From: Maribellus comscasis
GTDB lineage: Bacteria; Bacteroidota; Bacteroidia; Bacteroidales; Prolixibacteraceae
Direction of reading: 5' to 3'
NCBI RefSeq assembly: GCF_009762775.1
Contig: NZ_CP046401.1
Span: 1,116,001 to 1,180,000 of the forward strand
Length of the DNA stretch: 64,000 nucleotides
Part shown: positions 1-8,368 of the stretch, piece by piece
Layout: each line of letters opens with the position of its first letter
Numbering within the stretch: the stretch's first letter is position 1
The notes under the pieces: model-generated
Told to the model about the DNA's origin: nothing
Databases searched by the model: none
Seen by the model: the letters and a program-made list of their open reading frames with translations, nothing else
Translations under genes and position numbers: made by a program

Positions 1-251
1 ACGATGACGTTGCAAGGTAACATCGTGCCAATCTTGTCTTCCATTTCCAATGCATCGTAGGCAAGAGCAGGGTTGCAGGCCCCCAGAATCCTGTATTTAT
101 TATAATTTTCAACTCCCAACTTTTCCTTGAACTTTTCGTCAATGTTGATTTCGGTCAGAATACCAAAACCTTCTTTTTTTAATTCATTTTTTGCAGAAGA
201 AACCGCTGTCTCAAAATCTGCATTCAACACCTTTTCTATATAATATTTCAT
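1..251 (-). CDS. DUF302 domain protein (3' part missing)
   Basis: This reading frame starts at an ATG at 251 on the minus strand and runs off the left window edge after 83 codons. The translation begins MKYYIEKVLNADFETAV and contains ACNPALAYDALEME and a following MLPCNVIV, the typical DUF302 pattern. DUF302 proteins are small and of unknown biochemical role. The start lies 33 bases after the stop of the copper ATPase on the same strand, so the two are probably co-transcribed; a link to metal stress is inference from that neighbourhood. The downstream end is not visible. Confidence 0.85.
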   Translation of the reverse strand, partial: MKYYIEKVLNADFETAVSSAKNELKKEGFGILTEINIDEKFKEKLGVENYNKYRILGACNPALAYDALEMEDKIGTMLPCNVI

Positions 252-284
252 AAGAATATTTTTAAGTGAAAATAACTTTGCTTT

Positions 285-2381
285 TTAAGCTGTTCTCATT
301 TTCTTCTTTAACAGCTGTGCATTAATAGCAACAATTACAGTACTAAAACTCATTAAAACGGCGCCCAAAGCCGGGCTAATCATTATTCCCGCACTGATTA
401 AAACACCTGCAGCCAAAGGAATAGCCACTATGTTATACCCGCTTGCCCAAATGAAATTCTGGATCATCTTTTTGTAAGTCTCCTGTCCAAAAACAATCAA
501 CGATGCGATGTCCCCGGGATTACTGTTTACAAGAATAATATCTGCTGTTTCGGCGGCAACATCGGTTCCTGATCCAACGGCAATACCAACATCAGCAGAG
601 GCAAGAGCCGGAGCATCATTAATACCGTCACCTGTCATACATATAAATTCTCCATTTTTCTGTAATTCCTTAATTTTCTCCAATTTTTGGTCGGGCAAAA
701 GTTCTGCGTAAAAATCATCGAGTCCAAGTTTCTCACTTACGCTTTTGGCTACCTTTTTATTGTCACCGGTCATCATTACCAGTTTTAAACCATTGTCTTT
801 TAATGTTTCCACAGCTTCAAACGCCTCATCTCTTATTTCGTCAGCAAGAGCAATAAATCCTAGCGGGTTTTCATTTTTCAAAATAAAAACCACTGTTTCC
901 TGTGCGTCGTTAAAATCTCCTTCCGGAATTTTTATATTATTTTCTTTTAAATATCCGGGGCTTACCACTTTTACCTTTTCTCCTGCAACTTCCCCTTTAA
1001 TACCCTTACCTGAAATACTTTCGAAGTTTTCAGCTTTATCCCAGTTCAGCTTTTCTTCTCTGGCTTTTCTTAAGATTCCTTCTGCCAGCGGATGTTCCGA
1101 TTGCGATTCGAGTGACGCCGCCAACTTTATAACTTCTTTGTCTTCTGTCTTTTTTGAAAAATTGCCAAACCTCGTAACTCCAAAATTTCCCTTTGTTAAT
1201 GTTCCCGTTTTATCAAAGACCACCACTGAAATTTTTCTTGCATTTTCAAAAGCCGTCCGGTTTCTGATTAACAAGCCTCGCTTTGCCGAAACAGAAGTAG
1301 AAATAGCAACTACAAGTGGTACTGCCAAACCCAAAGCATGTGGACAAGTTATTACCATTACACTGGCCATTCTTTCCAGTGCGAAAACAAATGGTTTTCC
1401 AATAAGGAGCCAGGTAGTTAATGTTCCAAAACCAATAACAAGCGCGGCAATGGTTAACCAAAATGCAACTTTATCAGCCAGATATTGAGACTTTGACTTT
1501 TTATTCTGTGCCTCCCTCACCATTTTAATTACTTTATTTAAATACGCATCCTCTCCTACTCCTTTTACTTTTACTTTTACAGAGCTTTTTCCGTTGATAG
1601 TTCCACCAATAACTTTATCGCCTCTATTTTTCTTTACAGGTTTTGATTCGCCCGTTACCATCGATTCATTGATATTACTTTCACCTTCTTCAATGATACC
1701 ATCCACCGGAATCTTTTCCCCCGGGCGTACCAAAACCAAATCTCCCGATTTCAACCTGCTCACTTTTATATCTTCTGAATCGCCATTTTTTAAAAGGTGA
1801 GCCTCAGAAGGCATCAACTCAACCAGGCTCTTCAATGCTCCCGAAGCGTTTACTACCGATTTCATCTCGATCCAATGACCCACCAACATGATATCAATTA
1901 ATGATGCAAGCTCCCAGAAAAAAGAATCGCCTTCAACACCAAAAGTTGTTGCGGTACTGTATCCAAATGCTACGGAAATGGCTATTGCAATCAACGTCAT
2001 CATTCCAGGCTGTCTTTTTTTGAATTCTTCTGCCAGTCCGGTAATAAATGGCCAGCCACCGTAGAAATAGATAAACGCTGACAGTATAAAAAGCAGGTAT
2101 TTTGAAAAACCAAATTCGAAATTGTAGTTCAACAGGTTTTGAATAAACGGAGACAGGACAAGAATGGGAAGTGTTAGGCCCAACGAAATCCAAAACCGTT
2201 TTCTAAAATCTTTTATCATTTGCAGGTGATGTTCTGTGTGGTCGTGGTGCTTGTGTCCGTGATTTTTATGAGATTCATGCTCATGATGCTGTGAAGTATT
2301 GTTGTCGTGCTGTTTATGCTCACCACTTCGCTTTTTAGTTGAGTAATCTGGCTCACTATTTTGATGATTATGATTGTGCAT
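285..2381 (-). CDS. copB: CopB-type P1B copper-translocating ATPase
   Basis: A 698-residue heavy-metal P-type ATPase that would export copper (or silver) across the inner membrane. The first ~55 residues are rich in His, as in CopB proteins, and no CXXC metal-binding domain is seen. Other features are the actuator TGES loop (about 243-246), the membrane CPH motif (346-348) that marks the P1B-3/CopB class rather than the CPC of CopA, the phosphorylation motif DKTGT (Asp390), and the GDGIND hinge near the C-terminus followed by two membrane helices. The gene is followed by the DUF302 gene. The upstream neighbour on the same strand is a sigma-54-type regulator 318 bases away. The metal is inferred from the motif class. 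Confidence 0.93.
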   Translation of the reverse strand: MHNHNHQNSEPDYSTKKRSGEHKQHDNNTSQHHEHESHKNHGHKHHDHTEHHLQMIKDFRKRFWISLGLTLPILVLSPFIQNLLNYNFEFGFSKYLLFILSAFIYFYGGWPFITGLAEEFKKRQPGMMTLIAIAISVAFGYSTATTFGVEGDSFFWELASLIDIMLVGHWIEMKSVVNASGALKSLVELMPSEAHLLKNGDSEDIKVSRLKSGDLVLVRPGEKIPVDGIIEEGESNINESMVTGESKPVKKNRGDKVIGGTINGKSSVKVKVKGVGEDAYLNKVIKMVREAQNKKSKSQYLADKVAFWLTIAALVIGFGTLTTWLLIGKPFVFALERMASVMVITCPHALGLAVPLVVAISTSVSAKRGLLIRNRTAFENARKISVVVFDKTGTLTKGNFGVTRFGNFSKKTEDKEVIKLAASLESQSEHPLAEGILRKAREEKLNWDKAENFESISGKGIKGEVAGEKVKVVSPGYLKENNIKIPEGDFNDAQETVVFILKNENPLGFIALADEIRDEAFEAVETLKDNGLKLVMMTGDNKKVAKSVSEKLGLDDFYAELLPDQKLEKIKELQKNGEFICMTGDGINDAPALASADVGIAVGSGTDVAAETADIILVNSNPGDIASLIVFGQETYKKMIQNFIWASGYNIVAIPLAAGVLISAGIMISPALGAVLMSFSTVIVAINAQLLKKKMRTA

Positions 2382-2699
2382 CCTTTTTATAAAATTATGC
2401 CTGAATAATTGTATTGAGTCCGTCAGGCAGTTGTTTACGTGTTTTCCCGGGTTTTAACTAAATATTATTTAGAAATTCATCCTCATTAATACTACTGTTG
2501 CTCAAATCTTCCGGGTTTAAGAAGATGAAAATCCTGTGCCGTTTTTTTCCTGCATTTAGAAAAACGGCTGATAATGGTGAATAGAGAGCTTTATAAAATT
2601 GTTTGGCTGACAATTGATGTTGAATGTTTCCACAAATGAGAATTTAATCCACATTCAAACCGACAAAAAACAAATAAAATGGTTTCGTTCTATAAAAAA
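2382..2699. other. Intergenic region upstream of copB
   Basis: This 318-base gap lies between the stop of the NtrC-type regulator and the start of copB, both on the minus strand. I see no gene in it. It must hold the copB promoter if copB is not read from the regulator gene. I looked for a -24/-12 sigma-54 promoter with correct GG/GC spacing and did not find a convincing one. The one notable structure is the inverted repeat at 2538-2568. Confidence 0.5.
2538..2568. repeat. Inverted repeat upstream of copB
   Basis: Perfect 9-base arms GCCGTTTTT (2538-2546) and AAAAACGGC (2560-2568) are separated by 13 bases. There is no T-tract after the arm in the direction of the genes, so it does not look like a terminator for the regulator gene. 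It could be an operator for copper control, but that is inference. Confidence 0.4.
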
Positions 2700-4052
2700 C
2701 TAAATCTCAATATCATACTGATTTATTTTATTATACAATGTTTTCCGGTCGATATTAAGGATTTTAGCAGCTTTTGATTTGTTATAATTTGATTCAATCA
2801 ACGCATTGGTTATCACCTCTTTTTCAGTTATAAGTGTGGCTTCTTTTAACTCTTTCACATCGCGGTGACCACTAAAATTGTTTTGCCTCCCTCCCGTTTG
2901 AAGATTATTAAACCTGATCTCATCGGGTAAGACATCAGCCTGAATAACATCGCTTTTTGACAGCAACACTGCCCTGTTTACGACATTTTGAAGCTCGCGA
3001 ATGTTACCGTGCCAGTTGTATTTAAACATCAGCTTTTTTGCGTCCTCGTCGATTCCTTCTACCGATTTTTCGAAAGCTCTGTTTGCCTGCTCAATAAAAA
3101 AAGAAGCAAATTCCAACATATCTTCACCGCGTTCGCGCAAGGGTGGAAGATGTATTTTAAATCCGTTCAATCGATGATACAAATCCTCTCTGAATTCATT
3201 GGTCTCAACCAGTTTTAACAAATCATCATTTGATGCGGTAATCACTCTCACATCAACTTTAATTACCTTGTTGTCACCTACTTTATTTATAAATCTTTCC
3301 TGTAAAGCACGCAGTAACTTAACCTGATTCTCATAGGAAAGATTCCCAACCTCATCAAGAAAAAGTGTACCACCTTTTGCCTGCTCAAAATAACCAACTT
3401 TGTTATTAATCGCTCCGGTAAATGCTCCTTTTATATGTCCGAAAAGTTCACTGTTTGCAAGGTCTTTTGGAATAGCTCCGCAATCAACCGCCACAAAAGG
3501 CTTTTTACTGCGCTTGCTTGCATAATGAATTGCTTTGGCAACATATTCTTTTCCTGAGCCCGTCTCACCTTCAATCAAAACAGTCAGGTCGGTTGGAGCA
3601 ACAACTTTTACATGTTGCATTACTCCCTGAATGGCTTTGCTCTTTCCGGTAATAAATTTCTCTCTGAATGAATTGGAGGTTTCTCTTTCATCTGTAGATT
3701 CCAGAGCCTTGTTTATAATCCGCAAAAGCTCTTCCGGCTGAACCGGCTTCGTTATATAATCATAAGCTCCCGATTTTATTAACTTTACAGCCATACGCAC
3801 CTCGGCATAAGCTGTCATAATAATAACCGGAAGTAGTGGCTTTTTTGATTTTAGTTCCTGTAAAATTTTAAACCCGTCGGTGGCGGGAAGACGATAGTCA
3901 CATAAAACAATATCAAAATTATTTTTTTCAATCAGCTTGATACCGTTTCTTCCCGTATAAGTACCCTTTGCCTCAAAATTATTTTGTTTAAGGTGGTTTA
4001 CTATTAAGTCGCACATAAATGTATCATCGTCTATTACAAGTACTTTTTTCAT
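2700..4052 (-). CDS. NtrC-family sigma-54-dependent response regulator
   Basis: A 450-residue response regulator with receiver, AAA+ and Fis-type DNA-binding domains. The receiver domain (about 1-118) has the acidic pocket D8-D10, the phospho-acceptor Asp52 and the conserved K102. The AAA+ domain (about 135-370) has Walker A GETGSGKE (162-169), the sigma-54 contact loop GAFTGA (209-214) and Walker B GGTLFLDE (227-234). The C-terminus has a helix-turn-helix (KAAKILNIDRKTLYNKI). It should therefore activate RNA polymerase carrying RpoN. No histidine kinase lies beside it in the window, so its signal is unknown; its nearest co-directional neighbour is copB. Confidence 0.95.
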   Translation of the reverse strand: MKKVLVIDDDTFMCDLIVNHLKQNNFEAKGTYTGRNGIKLIEKNNFDIVLCDYRLPATDGFKILQELKSKKPLLPVIIMTAYAEVRMAVKLIKSGAYDYITKPVQPEELLRIINKALESTDERETSNSFREKFITGKSKAIQGVMQHVKVVAPTDLTVLIEGETGSGKEYVAKAIHYASKRSKKPFVAVDCGAIPKDLANSELFGHIKGAFTGAINNKVGYFEQAKGGTLFLDEVGNLSYENQVKLLRALQERFINKVGDNKVIKVDVRVITASNDDLLKLVETNEFREDLYHRLNGFKIHLPPLRERGEDMLEFASFFIEQANRAFEKSVEGIDEDAKKLMFKYNWHGNIRELQNVVNRAVLLSKSDVIQADVLPDEIRFNNLQTGGRQNNFSGHRDVKELKEATLITEKEVITNALIESNYNKSKAAKILNIDRKTLYNKINQYDIEI

Positions 4053-4500
4053 ATTTATCGGTATTTATCCAAATAGCTATAGAAATTTACGGATTTATCA
4101 AAAAAATAAGCATATGTTATCTAACAAAAATTTAATACCCCAACTTTCACTGCTCCAACATCGCACAGTTACAGAAATAAAAACGTCATTATTCGTCAAT
4201 ATGTTTAGCAAAAAAATGCTTCAGGAAATTCACGTATCCGTTTAATTTGACTAAAACTATCTAACAATCAGACAGGCAATCATTTTGTGAAGTGGAAAAT
4301 AAACAGGTTGGGATTAGCGTTCAGCGGGTTGTCTCATCATTCTTGCTTCTTGTTTGAAACCTTACAATTTATATCTCCTGACAGGCGATTCCAAACGAAC
4401 AAATGCATATACGTGCATTTTTTACTTTGACTCTTTGAATGTTTAAAAGTCAAATATTTAACAATAATCCAACAGACTCCTTTTTATTACAAAACAGAGA
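4053..4500. other. Intergenic region upstream of the NtrC-type regulator
   Basis: A 448-base gap with no supported gene, holding the upstream region of the NtrC-type regulator. The only structure I can point to is the short hairpin at 4401-4423. Confidence 0.4.
4401..4423. terminator. Weak hairpin, possible terminator
   Basis: AAATGCA (4401-4407) and TGCATTT (4414-4420) form a 7-base stem with a 6-base loop, followed on the plus strand by more T. On the minus strand it lies about 80 bases after the stop of the 62-residue gene and is followed by a T-rich but interrupted tail. It may end the rex transcript. The stem is short, so confidence is low. Confidence 0.35.
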
Positions 4501-4689
4501 TCAAACGGTTTGCCAACGGGTAGTTGACTGGTAGTTTTTCAGATACTCTTCAACCTCCGTTTCATTCTCTACCGTTGTGCTTTTTAGCACCTCTTCACAC
4601 TCATGATAAAAGTCAGTTTTTTCTTTATTAGAGAAAATTTTCTTTAATAGGCAGTTTACAACTTTAATAATTTTAATTTCTCTTTTCAT
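4501..4689 (-). CDS. Small hypothetical protein behind rex
   Basis: A 62-residue charged protein starting MKREIKIIKVVNCLLKKIF and ending in a glutamate-rich helix-like region. I recognise no family. It starts 20 bases after the rex stop on the same strand, so it is likely co-transcribed with rex. It could be a genuine small protein or a chance frame; the tight spacing and the ATG-led frame favour a real gene. Confidence 0.5.
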   Translation of the reverse strand: MKREIKIIKVVNCLLKKIFSNKEKTDFYHECEEVLKSTTVENETEVEEYLKNYQSTTRWQTV

Positions 4690-4709
4690 GATTTCCTTGT
4701 TTTTTTAAT

Positions 4710-5363
4710 TTACTTTTCAGAATCATTCAGCCGCCTCAGCAAAACGGCAGCATAAGAACTCATCGATGTACTCTGAACAATTATATCATCGGGCAAATGT
4801 AAAATAGCCGATGTAAAATTCCAGATAGCTTTGATGCCGCAGTTCACCAGATCTTCTGCCACATCCTGGGCAACGCTGTTGGGTGTGGTAAGTATTCCAA
4901 TCTTCACATCCAAACGGTTTGAAAGACTAAATAACTTATTGTATTCCAGTATATGAATCCTCCCAACATGTGTCCCAATCTTCTTCTCGTCAACATCAAA
5001 AGCCGCAATAATTTTTAGTCCTAATGACTGGTGTTCCTGATAAGCCATTAAGGCGGATCCTAAATTACCAGCCCCGACAATAAAAGCTTCATTTGTGCGG
5101 TTAAACCCAAGATAATCCTCAAGTGCATGAATTAATTCGTAGGTATTATAACCAACCCTTGGCTTTCCTTTTATGCCGGTGACAGCCAAATCTTTTACCA
5201 CCTGAGTAGGATCACATTTTAAATCTTTTCCAATCATTGGAGCTGAAATGTTAATGATTCCCTGCTCTTTGACTTTATCCAGGTAATACAAATAACCGGG
5301 CAACCTTTTTAATGTCGGTTCCGGTACTTTCCGGTTCATTTTGTATTTTCCTGTTTCGTTCAT
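4710..5363 (-). CDS. rex: Redox-sensing transcriptional repressor Rex
   Basis: A 217-residue Rex repressor, which binds DNA when NADH is low and leaves it when NADH rises, controlling fermentation and respiration genes. The N-terminal winged helix (about 8-85) contains the LPGYLYYL and DPTQVVKDL segments. The NAD(H)-binding Rossmann domain (about 90-205) has the dinucleotide loop GAGNLG, and a C-terminal swap helix follows. Length fits the family (about 210-220). A second ATG eight codons downstream is possible; the first ATG is kept because it lies at a normal distance from a -7 box. It is followed by a small gene on the same strand and is divergent from the ClpP paralogue. Confidence 0.95.
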   Translation of the reverse strand: MNETGKYKMNRKVPEPTLKRLPGYLYYLDKVKEQGIINISAPMIGKDLKCDPTQVVKDLAVTGIKGKPRVGYNTYELIHALEDYLGFNRTNEAFIVGAGNLGSALMAYQEHQSLGLKIIAAFDVDEKKIGTHVGRIHILEYNKLFSLSNRLDVKIGILTTPNSVAQDVAEDLVNCGIKAIWNFTSAILHLPDDIIVQSTSMSSYAAVLLRRLNDSEK

Positions 5364-5395
5364 CTATTACAACTTCGATTTACATTTTTCACTAT

Positions 5396-5403
5396 CAAAT
5401 ATA
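5396..5403 (-). promoter_or_regulatory. Putative rex -7 box
   Basis: Read on the minus strand, these bases are TATATTTG, an exact match to the Bacteroidota -7 consensus TAnnTTTG, about 33 bases before the rex start codon. A clear TTTG -33 box is not present at the usual distance. Confidence 0.5.
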
Positions 5404-5597
5404 AACATAAACATATAAAGAAATAATTCTTTATTTTGATTTCATTGTTTTGTTAACTGAAATTTAAGATACACAAACAAAAAAAAATTAAAAATTCGAG
5501 TTTGCAAAGTTCACATTACAAAACATTGTCGATAATGTAATTGTCGTTAAACTAAAAATTATAAATAGTGTAAAATGCTGTTTTTACCAGAATGAAG

Positions 5598-5605
5598 TAG
5601 ATTTG
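5598..5605 (+). promoter_or_regulatory. Putative -7 box for the ClpP gene
   Basis: TAGATTTG matches the consensus TAnnTTTG exactly and would give a leader of roughly 150 bases. The -33 element is weak. Confidence 0.4.
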
Positions 5606-5762
5606 TTCCCAAAATACTTCCTGACCCAAAATAAATTTAATTATTAATTGCTACGAAAAAAAGAAAACCCTTAATTTTAGGGAACCAATTGTTACTATCG
5701 ATTATAAAAACAATTCAAACAAGCATGTGTTTCTTTTGAAAATTAAATAAACAAAAACAGAT

Positions 5763-6347
5763 ATGACAAAAATGCATAAATCGGATATGGAAGATAAAAA
5801 GCAAAGTGTTCAAAAACGAATTGAATCAAAATTACTGGAACAGCGAAAAGTATTTCTGTGGGGACAGGTTGATGACGACTCAGCGGAAGATATTGTAAGC
5901 AAACTTCTATATCTTGAAGCAGACAAGCCCGGAGAAAAGATTACCTTTTTTATTAACAGCCCGGGCGGAGTTGTTACCTCCGGACTATCAATTCTTGATA
6001 CAATGAAAATAATCTCATCGCCTGTTTCAACTGTTTGTATGGGACTGGCTGCTTCAATGGGATCCATTTTGTTGTCAGCAGGAGAAAAAAAACAACGATT
6101 TATTTATCCTCTCGGGAAAGTGCTGATTCATCAACCCAGTATAGGAATGCTACAGGGAACAGCCAGCGATCTTGAAATTCACGCCAAACAAATCATTAAA
6201 ACAAAAAAGCTTTTGGCTGAAATATTAGCAAAAAACAGTAATCATAACGTGGAGCAAATCTTAAAAGATTTTGAAAGAGATTACTGGATGGATTCAAATG
6301 AATCAATCGACTATGGTATTGTTGACGGAGTCTACAAAATGGAATAA
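5763..6347 (+). CDS. clpP: ClpP-family serine protease subunit
   Basis: A 194-residue ClpP protease subunit, the barrel-forming peptidase that works with a Clp ATPase. The catalytic triad is intact: Ser98 in GLAASMGS, His123 in LIHQPS, and Asp173 in FERDYWM. The FINSPGG strand and the oligomer handle region are present. It stands alone: neither tig nor clpX is beside it, which is the usual neighbourhood of the main clpP, so it may be a second copy with a special role (inference). The N-terminus is somewhat long and basic. It is followed at once by a good terminator, so it is probably a single-gene transcript. Confidence 0.93.
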   Translation: MTKMHKSDMEDKKQSVQKRIESKLLEQRKVFLWGQVDDDSAEDIVSKLLYLEADKPGEKITFFINSPGGVVTSGLSILDTMKIISSPVSTVCMGLAASMGSILLSAGEKKQRFIYPLGKVLIHQPSIGMLQGTASDLEIHAKQIIKTKKLLAEILAKNSNHNVEQILKDFERDYWMDSNESIDYGIVDGVYKME

Positions 6348-6370
6348 CACATTTTATGCTTAACGAAATT

Positions 6371-6398
6371 AAAAGGCTCGCAATTGAGCCTTTTTTTT
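6371..6398 (+). terminator. Intrinsic terminator after the ClpP gene
   Basis: AAAAGGCTC (6371-6379) pairs perfectly with GAGCCTTTT (6386-6394) around a 6-base loop and runs into eight T. Confidence 0.88.
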
Positions 6399-6473
6399 AA
6401 AATTAAGTTAACTATTTCAGACACAATACGTATCCGTTTTAACCGTTAATTAATTATACCTAAAACCACAACA

Positions 6474-6854
6474 ATGAAAAAAAAATTAAAAGGTTGGATA
6501 ATTCGGACACTTTTTATCACAATAGCCGGACTTTTTATCATCTATTCCGGATTAAGAATCTGGATTTGGAGTGATGCCAACCAGTTTGCAAAAAAAGCTT
6601 CGGAAAAATTTAATACGGATAAAACAGCGGCCCTCTTATCATATATCGATTCCAACGAAATCACAATTAAAGAAAAGAATAAAGCCGTTTGGGCACTTGG
6701 TGTTTTGAATGAAAAAGAAGCTTTACCTCAGCTCGAAATGCTGTACACAGGTGACACATGCGATCACGATGATGCCATTTGTCAATACGAATTATATAAG
6801 GCCATTCATAAAATTAAAGGAAATTTCCGCGGTTCGTGGCAAGCAAAAAATTAA
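6474..6854 (+). CDS. Membrane-anchored HEAT-like small protein
   Basis: A 126-residue protein with one N-terminal membrane segment (about 10-30) followed by a soluble helical part. The pattern KNKAVWALGVLNEKEALPQLEML (written here in short as KNKAVWALG...EALPQLE) resembles a HEAT/PBS-lyase repeat, in which paired helices make protein contacts. No catalytic motif is seen. It ends only 4 bases before the end of the converging gene at 6859-8175, so the two transcripts must overlap or stop inside each other. Confidence 0.72.
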   Translation: MKKKLKGWIIRTLFITIAGLFIIYSGLRIWIWSDANQFAKKASEKFNTDKTAALLSYIDSNEITIKEKNKAVWALGVLNEKEALPQLEMLYTGDTCDHDDAICQYELYKAIHKIKGNFRGSWQAKN

Positions 6855-6858
6855 ATAT

Positions 6859-8175
6859 CTATTTCCCTCTGAAAAGATGGACAAATCCATGCGCTTTTCG
6901 TGTTTTTCCATCGCGTCCCCGACCTTCAACAACATAATAATACACTCCGGGGCTGGCAAACCTGCCCCCGATTCGCCCGTCCCAAACTGATTCCGCGTAG
7001 GTTTCTTCAAAACCTCTGATATCTGATTTATCCCAAAAATGGATTCGTTTTCCCCAACGGTTAAAAATTGAGATTTTTATACTTTTCATCGACCAGAATT
7101 TGACGATAAACTCATCATTGGTACCATCTCCGTTTGGAGTAAAAACATTTGGAACCTGAACAAAAGATGAATCAACAAAAATATAGTCCTCCATCATCGT
7201 GGTGTCAACGCATGTTAAGGTATCATTTGCGAAATTTTTTGCAACAAGTTTAACCATGTATGTTCCGGTGTTTTCATAAGTATAAACCGGATTCTCGTCA
7301 TACGCTACAAGCAGGATACTGTCGATCTCGCTTTGCCCGCTCTCTGCTTCTTCCTTGATTTCATTTAAATCGCGATAAAAAAACCACTCATAACCAGTTG
7401 GGTCGGCATTTTCAGAAGTATTTGTAAATGTGACTTCAAGCGGCGCTTCTCCGGTCATTTCTTCTGTCCAATCGGCATCTACCTCAAAACTCGCTTTTGC
7501 TGCAATAGGCTCATATAGTACATTAATGTTCACTTCACATCCAAAACGATCGTAAACACGAAGTGTGTAATCAATATTTGAAGTTGGCGGATCAAACAAT
7601 TCAGGATTGAGAACAGTGGAGAGAACGACATCGCCTTCTTTCCATTGGACCTTCATATCTCTGGAAAGACTAACTTCCGCATTCGTAGACAAATCGCGAT
7701 ACCTTATTTCAGAAGAAGTAAAGCTGCCATCTAGCGCAAATGATTCACAACTCGGATACAAAACCGTTCCTTCGGCTTGAATCCAGGTATTAAAAACCCA
7801 TGCTCTGTAAACATTTGATGTCTCTCCCTGCGAAACGGTTACACGGTAACATCCATCTGTAAGTCCTGTAATTGAAGAGGTTCCGGTCTCCAAACTTTCA
7901 GAAAAATAAAAATCAAACGAAGCAGTTTCACTGTTGTAAACTTCCCATAAAAATGTTTTGGTTCCCGTAAGTTCCGTGCTTGCACTTAGCTGACCTGCCT
8001 GTGTAGACTCGTTTTCAACACAAAAAATAAAAATACTATCTGTTTCAGAAAATGACGGATAGTTGGTTTCTCCTCCGCCGGCAGCTCCCGGAGCCGATAT
8101 TTGCGCCATTAAAGATTGGGCACCTAAAAAGAACAATAAAAAAAATATTATAGGTAAACTACTTTGTCTCTTCAT
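6859..8175 (-). CDS. T9SS type B sorting-domain protein with PKD domain
   Basis: A 438-residue secreted protein. It has a signal peptide (about 1-25, ending SLMAQ), a PKD-like domain near the middle (about 250-320; EVTFTNTSENADPTGYEWFF core), and a C-terminal gliding-motility-associated domain with the hallmark VFTPNGDGTNDEF, followed by IFNRWGKRI, VWDG and GVYYYVV. That C-terminal domain is the type B signal for export through the type IX secretion system, leaving the protein at or outside the outer membrane. The function of the N-terminal part is not recognisable. The family is often present in many copies in Bacteroidota genomes. Confidence 0.9.
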   Translation of the reverse strand: MKRQSSLPIIFFLLFFLGAQSLMAQISAPGAAGGGETNYPSFSETDSIFIFCVENESTQAGQLSASTELTGTKTFLWEVYNSETASFDFYFSESLETGTSSITGLTDGCYRVTVSQGETSNVYRAWVFNTWIQAEGTVLYPSCESFALDGSFTSSEIRYRDLSTNAEVSLSRDMKVQWKEGDVVLSTVLNPELFDPPTSNIDYTLRVYDRFGCEVNINVLYEPIAAKASFEVDADWTEEMTGEAPLEVTFTNTSENADPTGYEWFFYRDLNEIKEEAESGQSEIDSILLVAYDENPVYTYENTGTYMVKLVAKNFANDTLTCVDTTMMEDYIFVDSSFVQVPNVFTPNGDGTNDEFIVKFWSMKSIKISIFNRWGKRIHFWDKSDIRGFEETYAESVWDGRIGGRFASPGVYYYVVEGRGRDGKTRKAHGFVHLFRGK

Positions 8176-8306
8176 AAAAACAGAAAACTTTAAGCTACAA
8201 TATTAACGTATAATTTTTATTTAATTGTCCGGCAGCTACGAAAAATCATCTGTTGAAACTACAAATTCCGCAAATTTTAATATTGTTGATAAAAGCCAAT
8301 CATTTT

Positions 8307-8340
8307 TTTAAAGGAAAACACTGAACATCTTTTACTTTTG
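8307..8340 (+). promoter_or_regulatory. Putative helicase promoter
   Basis: TACTTTTG (8333-8340) is an exact -7 box with a TTTA -33-like element (8307-8310) 22 bases upstream. Transcription would start near 8345, which argues against the TTG at 8345 as the start codon. Confidence 0.5.
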
Positions 8341-8368
8341 TTTTTTGAATAAGAAAACTGGTTTCATT

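Larger units (their letters stand above)
5364..5762. other. Divergent intergenic region between rex and the ClpP gene
   Basis: A 399-base gap with no supported gene. It carries the minus-strand -7 box for rex (5396-5403) and a plus-strand -7 box (5598-5605) for the ClpP gene. A partial Rex-operator-like sequence begins at 5450 (TTGTTAA half site), but its second half matches poorly. Confidence 0.45.

Noticed and set aside
745..1488. 247-codon plus-strand frame inside copB
   Set aside because: It is the exact antisense of the well-supported ATPase, with low-complexity Ser/Phe-rich sequence and no family signal.
5450..5469. Possible Rex operator upstream of rex
   Set aside because: The first half site TTGTTAA is good, but the second half matches the expected TTAACAA at only about four of seven bases.
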